DNA of 40,039 bases from Sphingobium wenxiniae (GTDB lineage: Bacteria; Pseudomonadota; Alphaproteobacteria; Sphingomonadales; Sphingomonadaceae). Shown here one piece after another: positions 1 to 6,681 of the stretch; within the stretch, counting starts at the first letter, position 1; each line of letters begins with the position of its first letter. The DNA is taken from the NCBI RefSeq assembly GCF_007830065.1, contig NZ_VLKK01000023.1:1-40039 (forward strand), read 5' to 3'. A program made the position numbers and the translations under genes. The notes under the pieces were generated by a model. The model was not told the origin of the DNA, did not search any database, and was given only the letters and a program-made list of their open reading frames with translations.

Positions 1-356
1 CGACGAGCTCGGATACTTGCCGTTCAGCCCGTCAGGCGGCGCGCTGCTGTTCCACCTGCTGAGCAAGCTTTACGAGCGCACCAGCGTCGTCATCACCACC
101 AACCTCAGCTTCAGCGAATGGGCTGGCGTGTTCGGTGATGCCAAGATGACAACGGCTCTGCTGGACCGGCTCACCCACCACTGTCACATCCTCGAGACCG
201 GCAATGACAGCTTTCGGTTCAGGGCCAGCGCCGCGGACCCCAAATCACGAAAGGAAAAATAACCCGCTTGACCCACCACCCGCATAGCGGGACATACCTT
301 CCAACCGGGTCACTTCTCGATGAAAATCCCGGGTCAACTCTCAGTGGAAATCAACA
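1..356 (+). mobile_element. IS21-family element, right-hand part
   Basis: This is the distal part of an IS21-family insertion sequence: the end of istB followed by the right terminal inverted repeat at 328-356. The outer 29 bases are an exact reverse complement of the terminus at 39718-39746, and a second subterminal repeat (307-326) is close to the one at 39759-39778, the usual double-repeat structure of IS21 ends. The rest of this copy lies outside the window. The four bases after the end (gact) do not match the bases before the other terminus (cggc). Confidence 0.9.
2..262 (+). CDS. istB: IS21-family transposition helper ATPase IstB (C-terminal part)
   Basis: This is the C-terminal portion of the AAA+ helper protein that works with the IstA transposase in IS21-family transposition by selecting and remodelling target DNA. 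The reading frame is open from base 2. It starts in the Walker B region (DELGYLPF), then shows the sensor segment [12 protein letters not shown] and the conserved [14 protein letters not shown] stretch, and ends at TAA 260-262. The N-terminal half with Walker A is beyond the left edge of the window, so integrity cannot be judged. The cognate istA start at the other end of the window belongs to the same type of element, but the flanks argue against a single copy. Confidence 0.93.
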   Translation, partial: DELGYLPFSPSGGALLFHLLSKLYERTSVVITTNLSFSEWAGVFGDAKMTTALLDRLTHHCHILETGNDSFRFRASAADPKSRKEK

Positions 357-421
357 GACTTGCATCAGCTTGTCTCAACTTCAGGATATGGGCCGGTTCG
401 ATTGCGGCGCGTGCGCGGCGA

Positions 422-536
422 TATCCCGAGCAGGAAATTTATTAGCTTTCTTGCTGGGATCGGATCAATAATATCCCGATCGGGTAAATTGTGGGTTGAA
501 ATTGCATCCAGGACTTAATATTTCCCGACCGGGAAA
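422..536 (+). promoter_or_regulatory. Three palindromic operators upstream of hipBA
   Basis: Three related inverted repeats precede hipB. They are TATCCCGAGCAGGAAA (422-437, degenerate), TATCCCGATCGGGTA (472-486, with a perfect 10-bp CCCGATCGGG core) and TTTCCCGACCGGGAAA (521-536, perfect 7-bp arms). They are spaced about 50 bp apart, roughly five helical turns. The last one ends 11 bp before the GTG start. The TATCC half-site resembles known HipB operators, so autorepression by HipB or the HipAB complex is the natural inference. A TTGAAA at 496-501 could be a -35 element. Confidence 0.7.
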
Positions 537-546
537 GTGAGGGGTC

Positions 547-780
547 GTGCTGGACGCAACAACGATCGGGCAGATCGTCCGGAATGAGCGCAAGGAGCTT
601 GGACTTCGCCAGGATGAGCTGGCAGCCGCTAGCGGAGTTGGACTGCGCTTCGTCGTCGATCTCGAGCGGGGCAAGGCGACTGCGCAGATCGGCAAGGTCA
701 TCACAGTCCTCGCCGCGCTGGGATGTGAGCTGCAGATCCGGCGGCCGGACGGGGTCGTGCTTGTAGGCCGGCCGGCATGA
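547..780 (+). CDS. hipB: HipB-type antitoxin (Xre-family DNA-binding protein)
   Basis: A 77-residue helix-turn-helix protein, the expected size for a HipB antitoxin. The HTH spans about residues 8-60 (IGQIVRNERKELGLRQDELA followed by the recognition helix region GVGLRFVVDLERGKA). HipB-type proteins neutralise the HipA kinase and repress their own operon. The start is GTG at 547, after the purine-rich GGGAAAGTGAGGGG at 531-544; the upstream palindromes fit autoregulation. The stop overlaps the ATG of hipA by four bases (ATGA at 777-780), so the two are translationally coupled. The order antitoxin then toxin and the spacing are canonical. The exact subclass (HipBA versus HipBST) is HipBA because a single full-length kinase follows. 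Confidence 0.88.
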   Translation: MLDATTIGQIVRNERKELGLRQDELAAASGVGLRFVVDLERGKATAQIGKVITVLAALGCELQIRRPDGVVLVGRPA

Positions 781-2042
781 CCCCCGATATCGTCGATCGC
801 CTTGTCATCTGGTCGGATCAGCGCATTGCCGGGGAGCTTGCGCTCGATCGCGGCGGTGCGATGCATTTCACCTATGCTTCCGAATGGCTGGCGGATCAGA
901 TAGCAAAACCGCTCTCGCACGCTCTACCGAAGCAGGCGGAGTCGTTCGGCGACGCGCTATGCAAGGCTGTTTTTGGGGGACTGTTACCCGAGGAAGGGCA
1001 GCGAACCGCCATCGCGCGGGTGCTCGGCGTATCGCCTGACAATCCGTTTCGTCTGTTGGCGGCGCTTGGCGGGGAGGTCGCCGGCGCACTTGCATTTCTC
1101 CCGGAAGGGGAGACGCCGCCCGCTGCACCCGCAGGTGAGCCCGCCCATCCGCTGGATGAGGCTGAGCTTGCGGCCTTGCTTGTTCGTTTGCCTCGTGTGC
1201 CGATGCTGGCCGGGGAAGGGGGCGCCCGGCTCAGCCTGGCCGGCGCCCAGGGTAAGTTGCCCGTCGTTCTGATCGATCGTGCCATCGCTATCCCCCGCAT
1301 CGGCGAGCCATCGACCCATCTCATCAAACCAGAGCCTGACCGCTTTCCCGGCCTGGCAGCCAATGAGGCCTTCTGTCTGGCGCTGGCGCGGGCGGTGGGT
1401 CTCGACGCAGCCATGGCGGAATGGCGGGCCGTCGCCGGCAAACCCTATTTGCTCGTGACCCGTTACGATCGCTTTGGCCGGGATAACGGCACAATCCGGT
1501 TGCACCAGGAAGATTTTGCGCAGGCACTCGGCGTGCCGTCAAATCGGAAATATGCGAGCGAGGGTGGGCCGACGTTCCGCGATGGCTTTGCGCTGGTACG
1601 CCAGGCCACCACGAGACCCGCACGCGAGGTGCTGAAGCTCGCCGACGCAGCCATCTTCAATCTGATCATCGGCAACGCCGACGCCCATGCCAAGAATTAC
1701 AGTCTCTTGCGCCGGGATAATGGCCAGGTGGTGTTGGCGCCGCTCTATGATCTCGTGGCGACCCATATGTGGCCGGAACTCTCGGCAAAGCTCGCCATGC
1801 GGTTTGGGCGCGCGCCGATCCTCGAGGATGTGGATGCCGAGAGCTTTGCCCGCTTCGCTGAAGATGCGGGCCTGGCTCTTCCGTTCCTGCGCCGGCGCGC
1901 AGCGGCGATGGCCGCGGGCATCCACGGCGCCATCGTCGATGGGATCGAGGTGCCGGGGTTAGCGGATATGTCATACCTTGGCGGGCTGCCGGCGATTGTG
2001 CTCGACCGTGCTGAGCGGTTGGCGCTCAAGAGCAAGTTGTGA
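777..2042 (+). CDS. hipA: HipA-type serine/threonine kinase toxin
   Basis: A full-length 421-residue HipA kinase. HipA toxins phosphorylate cytoplasmic targets (glutamyl-tRNA synthetase in E. coli), halting translation and causing persistence. Visible features are the N-terminal couple_hipA-like domain (about 1-110), the LSLAGAQGKLPVV loop corresponding to the ATP-binding region (near residue 155), HLIKPEPDRFPGLAANE, the LLVTRYDR strand, the catalytic loop GNADAHAKN (299-307, with D302, H304, K306 and N307) and the metal-binding PLYDLV (D325). All catalytic residues are present, so it is probably active. It overlaps hipB by ATGA and converges with the xre-RES module at 3819-4770. The only thing between the two modules is a dif-like site carrying an inserted IS. 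With cognate hipB it likely acts as a plasmid or island addiction module. Confidence 0.93.
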   Translation: MTPDIVDRLVIWSDQRIAGELALDRGGAMHFTYASEWLADQIAKPLSHALPKQAESFGDALCKAVFGGLLPEEGQRTAIARVLGVSPDNPFRLLAALGGEVAGALAFLPEGETPPAAPAGEPAHPLDEAELAALLVRLPRVPMLAGEGGARLSLAGAQGKLPVVLIDRAIAIPRIGEPSTHLIKPEPDRFPGLAANEAFCLALARAVGLDAAMAEWRAVAGKPYLLVTRYDRFGRDNGTIRLHQEDFAQALGVPSNRKYASEGGPTFRDGFALVRQATTRPAREVLKLADAAIFNLIIGNADAHAKNYSLLRRDNGQVVLAPLYDLVATHMWPELSAKLAMRFGRAPILEDVDAESFARFAEDAGLALPFLRRRAAAMAAGIHGAIVDGIEVPGLADMSYLGGLPAIVLDRAERLALKSKL

Positions 2043-2079
2043 AAGTGTCAGATATACAACCAATTGATATAAAACGATA

Positions 2080-3768
2080 TGTTCCTGCCGGATAGAGAAG
2101 GCACTTTCTGTCCCCGATAGAGATGACACCCTTTGAGGATAGCAGGGGCTGCGTGGAGCCCTCGGGATAGCGCAGCGCAGACCCTGCTGAGAGCGCGACA
2201 TAGAGGGGAAGGGCACGGACCCGCTGCGCAGGCAGCGGGCTCGGTCAAAGCCGATCAAACAGTCTCAGCGGGCCTTCACAAACTCCAGCGTGCCGCGCGC
2301 CTGCAGCTCGGCCCGGCTGAGCCGTGGACCGCGCTTGAGTTTTGGGCCGCCCACGCGACGGCGATCGACCTTTACCGGTGCCTCCGGCTCGGGGAACAGA
2401 TGCGTGGGCTGGTCACGGCGGGCAGGGGCATTGTTATTGCGCTGCCGATGATGTGGCGCAATCGCCTGGATCTCCTTCGCCAAGACCAACGCTGCGTCGA
2501 GATGCTTGTTGTCGACAATCGCCGGTTGATTGATCCGAGGCATTTTGTCGAACAGTCGATAGGGAAGCACGCGCCCCTCATGGCGGATCTCGACCTTGCC
2601 ATCTGGATATTCGCAGACATCGACCCGCTTGCCGGCCAGCGCCCTACTGATGTCATTCGGTTCGAGAATGAACAGCACCTTGTTATAATGCAGTGTCAGC
2701 GCCGACGTGACCGTCCGCTGTTCGCGCCAGACCATGACGGCGCCCAAATCATCCCGCGGTGCCAGAGGCCGGTGCAGATCATGACTGTTCGCTGCCGGGC
2801 GGGCGAAGCGCGCATTATGTGTCGTCTGGTAGCTGCTCAAAAAGGCATTGGCTTCTCGGATTGAGGAGATTCCCTCCAGTCGCATCGCCTTGACGAGCCG
2901 ATCCTGCAATGTGCCGTTCGCACGTTCTACCCGACCTTTGGCCTGTGGCGAGTTGGCGCAGATAATCTCGATGTTCAGCGCGTCCAGCGCGCGCCCGAAG
3001 TGCGTCATGCCATCGCCCTTCGCCGTGGCCCTGGGGTTGCGGAAGACCGTGTGCTTGTCGGAATAGAAGGCCACCGGCTTACCGTGCCGCTCGATATATT
3101 CGCGCGTCGCTTCCATGTAGGAAAAGGTGCTCTCGCTCTCGACCATCTTGAGATGCATCAGCTCGCTGGTCGCGTCGTCAATGTAGACGAGCAGCGTGCA
3201 GCGCGGACCGCGATCCTCGAACCATTCATGATCCGAACCGTCGATCTGAATCAACTCGCCACGGCACTCCCGCCGATGGCGGGGCTGATAGGGGCGCGAA
3301 CGACGAGCGGCGCGATCCTGCCAGATACCCGCCTCGATCATCATCTGCCGCAGCGTCTCACAGCCGACCGAAATGGCGTGACGCTCCGACAGATATTCTC
3401 GGGCCAGGGTCGGTCCGAAATCCGCATAATGCGCGCGGACCAGCGATAGGATCTGCTCGCGAAAGGCATCGCTGTGACGCCGGTTGCTGGGCCGGCCACG
3501 CTTGCGCGACACCAGGCCTGAAGCGCCTTCCGCGTGCAGACGCTCAAGCAACCGGAAAATCTGCCGGCGCTTCAATCCCAGCAGCGTTGCCGCGTCCTCG
3601 ACCCGAAGCGCGCCGCGCTCCACGCGCATCAATGTATCAAAACGCGAAAGCTCGCCATGGCTCATCGCCACCACCGTCATAAGCGCGTCCTCCCGAACTG
3701 CCAGGAGGACCATGCCACCAAGCTCTGCTGAGGACGCCCGAGGGTGTCATTTCTATCCGGCGCTTACA
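2080..3768 (-). mobile_element. IS1202/ISNCY-type insertion sequence, complete
   Basis: A 1,689-bp element bounded by imperfect 17-bp inverted repeats, TGTTCCTGCCGGATAGA on the left (2080-2096) and TGTAAGCGCCGGATAGA read inward from 3768 on the right (13 of 17 identical). It is flanked by the 5-bp direct repeat cgata (2075-2079 and 3769-3773). It carries one transposase gene. The left end has extra copies of the GATAG core (2092, 2116, 2138 and 2166), whereas the right end has one. The insertion lies 6 nt outside the XerC-like arm of a dif-like site. The intact transposase, ends and target duplication suggest a recent, possibly active insertion. Confidence 0.85.
2265..3680 (-). CDS. IS1202/ISNCY-family DDE transposase
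   Basis: A 471-residue transposase. An N-terminal helix-turn-helix (residues 20-65, AATLLGLKRRQIFRLLERL) is followed by the RKRGRPSNRRHS linker and an rve-type DDE catalytic core. D147 lies in LIQIDGSDHEWFED, D208 in VAFYSDKHTVF and E252 in QAKGRVERANGTLQD, so all three acidic residues are present. The strings DGSDHEWFEDRGP and TLLVYIDDATSEL are characteristic of this ISNCY/IS1202 group. I chose the ATG at 3678-3680 because GGGAGG lies just upstream; in-frame starts exist up to 3713. The C-terminal 70 residues are basic and proline-rich, probably a DNA-binding tail. Confidence 0.9.
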   Translation of the reverse strand: MTVVAMSHGELSRFDTLMRVERGALRVEDAATLLGLKRRQIFRLLERLHAEGASGLVSRKRGRPSNRRHSDAFREQILSLVRAHYADFGPTLAREYLSERHAISVGCETLRQMMIEAGIWQDRAARRSRPYQPRHRRECRGELIQIDGSDHEWFEDRGPRCTLLVYIDDATSELMHLKMVESESTFSYMEATREYIERHGKPVAFYSDKHTVFRNPRATAKGDGMTHFGRALDALNIEIICANSPQAKGRVERANGTLQDRLVKAMRLEGISSIREANAFLSSYQTTHNARFARPAANSHDLHRPLAPRDDLGAVMVWREQRTVTSALTLHYNKVLFILEPNDISRALAGKRVDVCEYPDGKVEIRHEGRVLPYRLFDKMPRINQPAIVDNKHLDAALVLAKEIQAIAPHHRQRNNNAPARRDQPTHLFPEPEAPVKVDRRRVGGPKLKRGPRLSRAELQARGTLEFVKAR

Positions 3769-3774
3769 CGATAA

Positions 3775-3802
3775 AAGATTGATAATATATCTTATGTTAA
3801 AT
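3775..3802 (+). other. dif-like XerC/XerD recombination site (pdif candidate)
   Basis: The site is an 11+6+11 arrangement: XerC-like arm aagattgataa (3775-3785), spacer tatatc (3786-3791) and XerD-like arm ttatgttaaat (3792-3802). The XerD arm is identical to the consensus right half of bacterial dif sites, and the inner ATAA-N6-TTAT dyad is intact; the XerC arm is more divergent, as is usual. It lies between the 3' ends of two toxin-antitoxin modules, the position in which plasmid pdif sites are found. An IS1202-type element sits immediately beside its XerC side. XerC/XerD recognition is inferred, not shown. Confidence 0.6.
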
Positions 3803-3818
3803 CAATGGTTTAGATGAA

Positions 3819-4379
3819 TCACGCATTGTCAGGCCACGATGACTGGTCGCGCGGCAATCGCTGCTCGTCGTCGATCACTTCAAGACGATGCGGGGCCTCG
3901 CGGCTCCAGGACCACAGCACCAGATTGCGGTCATCGACCGTAGCTCGTGAAGCGAAGCTTGGCACGATCACGCCGGCGCAGCCGGCGGCAATGAGCCGAT
4001 CGGCCAGTTCCCAGGTCGGAACGGACTTGCGGTCTCCGGCAAGACGCTCCCAGGCGCAGCTGAGCTGCGCCAAGGTGACCTGCGCTGCATCCCGCACGTC
4101 AGGGCTGGTCAGGTCGAGAATTTCCAAAAGATCGGCGCGGTAGCTGCAGATCGTCAGGGGCTGCGCCTTGAAGGCGAACCCTTGCTGAGCCTCGAGCCAG
4201 GCGGTTTCGAGGCTGAGCGCCGCATAGAAGCACGCCGTGCCGACGCGGTTGAAGCGGCCGCCGTGAAGCTTCGCGCCTTCGCCCGATTCCGGATCATAAG
4301 CCCACGCCGGATGATGCGCCCGATAGACCAGGCCGTCGAACCGGGTGAACGGCAGAGCCGATTTCGAAATCTGGCTCAA
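3819..4379 (-). CDS. RES-domain toxin
   Basis: A 186-residue RES-domain protein, the toxin partner of Xre-RES modules, which depletes NAD+ in characterised members. The RES hallmarks are visible: R20 in LVYRAHH, the GGRFNRVG motif (40-47), Y52 in ACFYAAL, E63 in AWLEAQQG, and the late serine in GVIVPSFASRA. The start is TTG at 4379, 16 bp after the antitoxin stop; no ATG lies between it and the RES motif, so TTG is the best choice. The gene is downstream of and co-directional with its Xre antitoxin, the normal order for this family. It reads toward the dif-like site at 3775-3802. Confidence 0.9.
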   Translation of the reverse strand: MSQISKSALPFTRFDGLVYRAHHPAWAYDPESGEGAKLHGGRFNRVGTACFYAALSLETAWLEAQQGFAFKAQPLTICSYRADLLEILDLTSPDVRDAAQVTLAQLSCAWERLAGDRKSVPTWELADRLIAAGCAGVIVPSFASRATVDDRNLVLWSWSREAPHRLEVIDDEQRLPRDQSSWPDNA

Positions 4380-4395
4380 AGATCAGGCCCAAAGA

Positions 4396-4770
4396 TCAGG
4401 CAAAGCCGCCGGCGGCAATCCGGCCAAGATAGGTGCGAACCTTCTCGCCCTGTCCCTGACGGACAAGCTCTTCCGCCGTGGCATCGCCGAAGGACGGCAG
4501 CGGCTGCGATCGGTACCAGGCATAGGCGGCAAGTTCACTACCCGCCCAGGGAATGACCCGGTTGATGATTTCGCTCATTTCACGCAGCCGCGACTGGGTG
4601 GCGATGCTGTTGCTGCGGGCGGCCTTCGAGACGGCATCGCGTGACAGTCCCGCGGCGAGCGCCAGTTCAGACTTGGTGATATGAAGCGCCGCCGACAGCC
4701 TGTCGACTGAGACGCCCTTGTCGCCGGAGACTTCGCTCAAAAATGCCGCGCTCGCCATTTGCCTCACCAT
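4396..4770 (-). CDS. Xre/MbcA/ParS-type antitoxin (DUF2384)
   Basis: A 124-residue antitoxin of the Xre-RES type. The N-terminal helix-turn-helix (about residues 24-60, ALHITKSELALAAGLSRDAVSKAAR) is followed by the DUF2384 toxin-binding domain (about 65-124), which ends in LVRQGQGEKVRTYLGRIAAGGFA, the segment that normally plugs the RES active site. The ATG at 4770 follows an AT-rich promoter region (4771-4805) with two copies of GCATAT that could serve as operator half-sites. It forms an operon with the RES toxin. The first codons MVRQMASAAF offer an alternative start at the second Met (4758). Confidence 0.88.
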   Translation of the reverse strand: MVRQMASAAFLSEVSGDKGVSVDRLSAALHITKSELALAAGLSRDAVSKAARSNSIATQSRLREMSEIINRVIPWAGSELAAYAWYRSQPLPSFGDATAEELVRQGQGEKVRTYLGRIAAGGFA

Positions 4771-4826
4771 ATGCCAATATTTAGGTCATTATATGCGGCG
4801 TTCTCCGAAAATTGTCAAGCTGGACG

Positions 4827-5384
4827 TCAGGCTGCGAACAGTTCGCCCTGACCCGTACCGGACGCTCGAACCGCGCCGATCATTAGCGCAGGCCGACGCA
4901 GCAGTTTCAGGACCGCCGGGTTCACCACGTAGACCGCATGGCGCCCGCCGCCGCGATTGCGGTGGTTGGTGGCGTAGCCAGCGTAGTGCCGTGTGACCAG
5001 ACCCGCACGCGCCAGATCCGAGATCGCGCGGCTGACATTGGCGCGGCCCACGGCCAGGACCTGCTCCTCGACTGCCTGGTCAATCTGAGCGGCATCGCGG
5101 GCCTCATCGCCGGAGAGTTCATGCCTGAGCGAGGCTGCAACGCGGGCGCGCAGCGCCGCGCGGCGGCCCTGCTGTTCGCTCAAAGGAAGCAGCTGGGTGC
5201 AGAGCCAATCGCGCAGGAGTGCGGGCTTTCCATCTCGGGCAACGAAGGGACCGGACTGCCCTCGCCCGTCGGCGGCTTCGGATACGAGTTGGAGAACCAG
5301 GAAAGCGTAGCGCGGCCGGCTCGAAACCTCGGCCAGCACCGCGTAAATGCCGCCAACGCCAGTGATCGGTGTCTGTTGCTCCAT
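4827..5384 (-). CDS. Winged-helix DNA-binding protein of unknown function
   Basis: A 185-residue protein I cannot name. Residues about 100-165 look like a winged helix: a recognition-helix stretch VGRANVSRAISDLARAGLVTRHY followed by a glycine/arginine-rich wing (NHRNRGGGRHAVYVV). The N-terminal half (YAFLVLQLVSEAADG ... LLRDWLCTQLLPLSEQQ) is helical. Strong palindromic sites lie upstream (5456-5605), which suggests a DNA-binding regulator controlling itself. The neighbours are a MucR-type regulator and the xre-RES module, all on the same strand. It could instead be a plasmid-maintenance DNA-binding protein; no replication-initiator motif was recognised. Confidence 0.7.
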   Translation of the reverse strand: MEQQTPITGVGGIYAVLAEVSSRPRYAFLVLQLVSEAADGRGQSGPFVARDGKPALLRDWLCTQLLPLSEQQGRRAALRARVAASLRHELSGDEARDAAQIDQAVEEQVLAVGRANVSRAISDLARAGLVTRHYAGYATNHRNRGGGRHAVYVVNPAVLKLLRRPALMIGAVRASGTGQGELFAA

Positions 5385-5455
5385 GGATCAGTATTGAGCA
5401 CAAAAGGTGAATCCTGTGAATCCCCTTTCGTTCAGGCCATGTCGTTTGTCGCCCG

Positions 5456-5605
5456 TGACACTTTGCCTGGCACCGCATCGGAACATTCGGGACCTGCATC
5501 GTCAGCCAATTCGATCGGCAGAGCATTCAATACGGGCGGGTATCACCCGCGCTCCTGCAAAGGCTGATGTCGATGATGACACTTTGCCCTCGGGGCAGAG
5601 TGTCA
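5456..5605 (-). promoter_or_regulatory. Palindromic operator and half-site upstream of the winged-helix gene
   Basis: Positions 5577-5605 form an inverted repeat with 12-nt arms (TGACACTTTGCC and GGCAGAGTGTCA, one mismatch) around a 5-nt centre. An isolated exact copy of the left arm lies at 5456-5467, 121 bp away and nearer the gene. Between them GCGGGT-atc-ACCCGC (5537-5551) is a short perfect hairpin. The rest of the 310-bp stretch 5385-5694 shows no gene. The arrangement fits cooperative binding with looping, or an iteron-like element. The binding protein is unknown; the winged-helix gene downstream is the obvious candidate. Confidence 0.55.
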
Positions 5606-5694
5606 CAGACGGCAAGACATGCATCGATAAGTCGACAGAAAAGGAGCCAGGGAATGAAGCTGATATCCGACGTCGGTCCATCGGCGCATCAGGC

Positions 5695-6159
5695 TTAGCC
5701 GAAGGCGACCCCGAGCTTATTGCGCGGTTTGGCGGCCGCGACCGGCTTAGCCTCTGACTTCGGACTTTGTCCGGGCTTGCGACCAAGTCCGATCCGGACG
5801 GCGAGTTCCTTGCGCTTGGCGGCATAGTCGGGCGCGACCATCGGATAGTCTGCAAGCAGGTTCCAGCGCGCGCGGTAATCGGCCGGCGTCATGCCATGAT
5901 CGGTGCTGAGGTGGCGCTTGAGCATCTTGAACTTCGCGCCGCAATCGAGGCAGGTCACCGCATCGGGTTTGACCGATGCGCGGACCGAGACAGCGGGTAT
6001 GCGCACTTGCTCGGTCGGCTCGGGCACCTGACCAAGCGAAGCCAGCGATGCGTAGACCGACTGGATCAGGCCCGGCAAATCACCCGCCGCGACCGAATTG
6101 TTGCTGACGTGGGCCGAAACAATATCAGCGACGTGATCCAGGAGCATTTCATCGGCCAT
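5695..6159 (-). CDS. MucR/Ros-family zinc-finger transcriptional regulator
   Basis: A 154-residue MucR/Ros protein, a family restricted mainly to alphaproteobacteria that binds AT-rich promoter DNA and acts as a global silencer or regulator. The prokaryotic zinc finger is complete: C70-x2-C73-x9-H83-x4-H88 (CLDCGAKFKMLKRH then LSTDHGM), followed by the family signature TPADYRARWNLLADYPMVAPDYAAKRKELAVRIGL split over residues 91-125. A basic, alanine/proline-rich tail follows. The N-terminal region LLDHVADIVSAHVSNN matches the oligomerisation segment. MucR genes are often carried on sphingomonad plasmids and islands, possibly to silence acquired DNA. Confidence 0.92.
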   Translation of the reverse strand: MADEMLLDHVADIVSAHVSNNSVAAGDLPGLIQSVYASLASLGQVPEPTEQVRIPAVSVRASVKPDAVTCLDCGAKFKMLKRHLSTDHGMTPADYRARWNLLADYPMVAPDYAAKRKELAVRIGLGRKPGQSPKSEAKPVAAAKPRNKLGVAFG

Positions 6160-6255
6160 TGCGTGCGGTCTTTCTCCAATTGGCGATGGCGGACCCTATG
6201 GGCCGCGGTCGCCAAATGCCAGTGCCGTTGGCTTGCGCTCCAGATCGACATGCGC

Positions 6256-6285
6256 AAAAAAATGGGGCCAGCTTGCGGCGGCCCC
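6256..6285 (-). terminator. Intrinsic terminator after the ssb / 58-residue gene unit
   Basis: Read on the minus strand, GGGGCC (6285-6280) pairs with GGCCCC (6269-6264) across a 10-nt loop. It is followed immediately by A and seven T residues (6262-6256 on the plus strand are A). This is a textbook rho-independent terminator downstream of the minus-strand genes ending at 6404. It lies about 100 bp before the MucR start and so separates the two transcription units. Confidence 0.7.
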
Positions 6286-6403
6286 TTGGAAAGTTTTGGG
6301 AGAGGATGCCTGAAAGGCACTCCTGATATGGGGTGACGCCTTAAATGCTGCAAGTGCGAAATAAGGTCCGGCAGTTGAATTTTGTGCAACGCGGCATCCA
6401 CCT

Positions 6404-6580
6404 TCACCCCGGCGGCCGGTAGCGCGGGGTCGGATCGGCAAACCGGCGCGGATGAGCGAGTTCGGTGCGGGCGACACGGAACGTGTAGCCGTCCCATTCG
6501 CGCCAGGGATGGTAGCGGTTGAAGGTGCCGCCCATGCCGCTCGGCGTATCCCACACCGGCGTTTCGGCAGTGATCGTCAT
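6404..6580 (-). CDS. Small conserved-looking protein, 58 residues, aromatic-rich
   Basis: An ATG at 6578-6580 opens a 58-codon frame ending at TGA 6404-6406. The product has many aromatic and charged residues (VWDTPSGMGGTFNRYHPWRE, then WDGYTFRVARTEL) and ends PRYRPPG. A purine-rich GGAATTCC-type Shine-Dalgarno region lies just upstream. It sits between ssb and an intrinsic terminator on the same strand, so it is probably the last gene of the ssb unit. I do not recognise the family. The compact, well-formed composition and tight context argue that it is real. Confidence 0.6.
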   Translation of the reverse strand: MTITAETPVWDTPSGMGGTFNRYHPWREWDGYTFRVARTELAHPRRFADPTPRYRPPG

Positions 6581-6649
6581 GGGGAATTCCTGTCTTTGTG
6601 AGAAATCGGGGGTGCAACGATCCGGCAGGGATTGGCCTCACCCCCCGTT

Positions 6650-6672
6650 GGGAGGCGGCGCTGCCGCCTCCC
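6650..6672 (-). terminator. Perfect 10-bp hairpin downstream of ssb
   Basis: GGGAGGCGGC (6650-6659) and GCCGCCTCCC (6663-6672) form a perfect stem with a 3-nt loop, starting 10 nt after the ssb stop codon. No T tract follows on the minus strand, so it is more likely an mRNA-stabilising or attenuating hairpin between ssb and the 58-residue gene than a full terminator. Confidence 0.5.
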
Positions 6673-6681
6673 GGGCTCCGG

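Noticed and set aside
461..490. dif-like reading of AATAA-tatccc-GATCGGGTAAAT upstream of hipB
   Set aside because: The right arm departs from the XerD consensus, and the region is fully explained by a palindromic HipB-type operator.
4771..4810. Second dif-like site upstream of the xre antitoxin
   Set aside because: A GCATATAA string resembles a XerC arm, but no XerD-like arm follows at the 6-nt spacing; it is better read as the promoter and operator of the xre gene.
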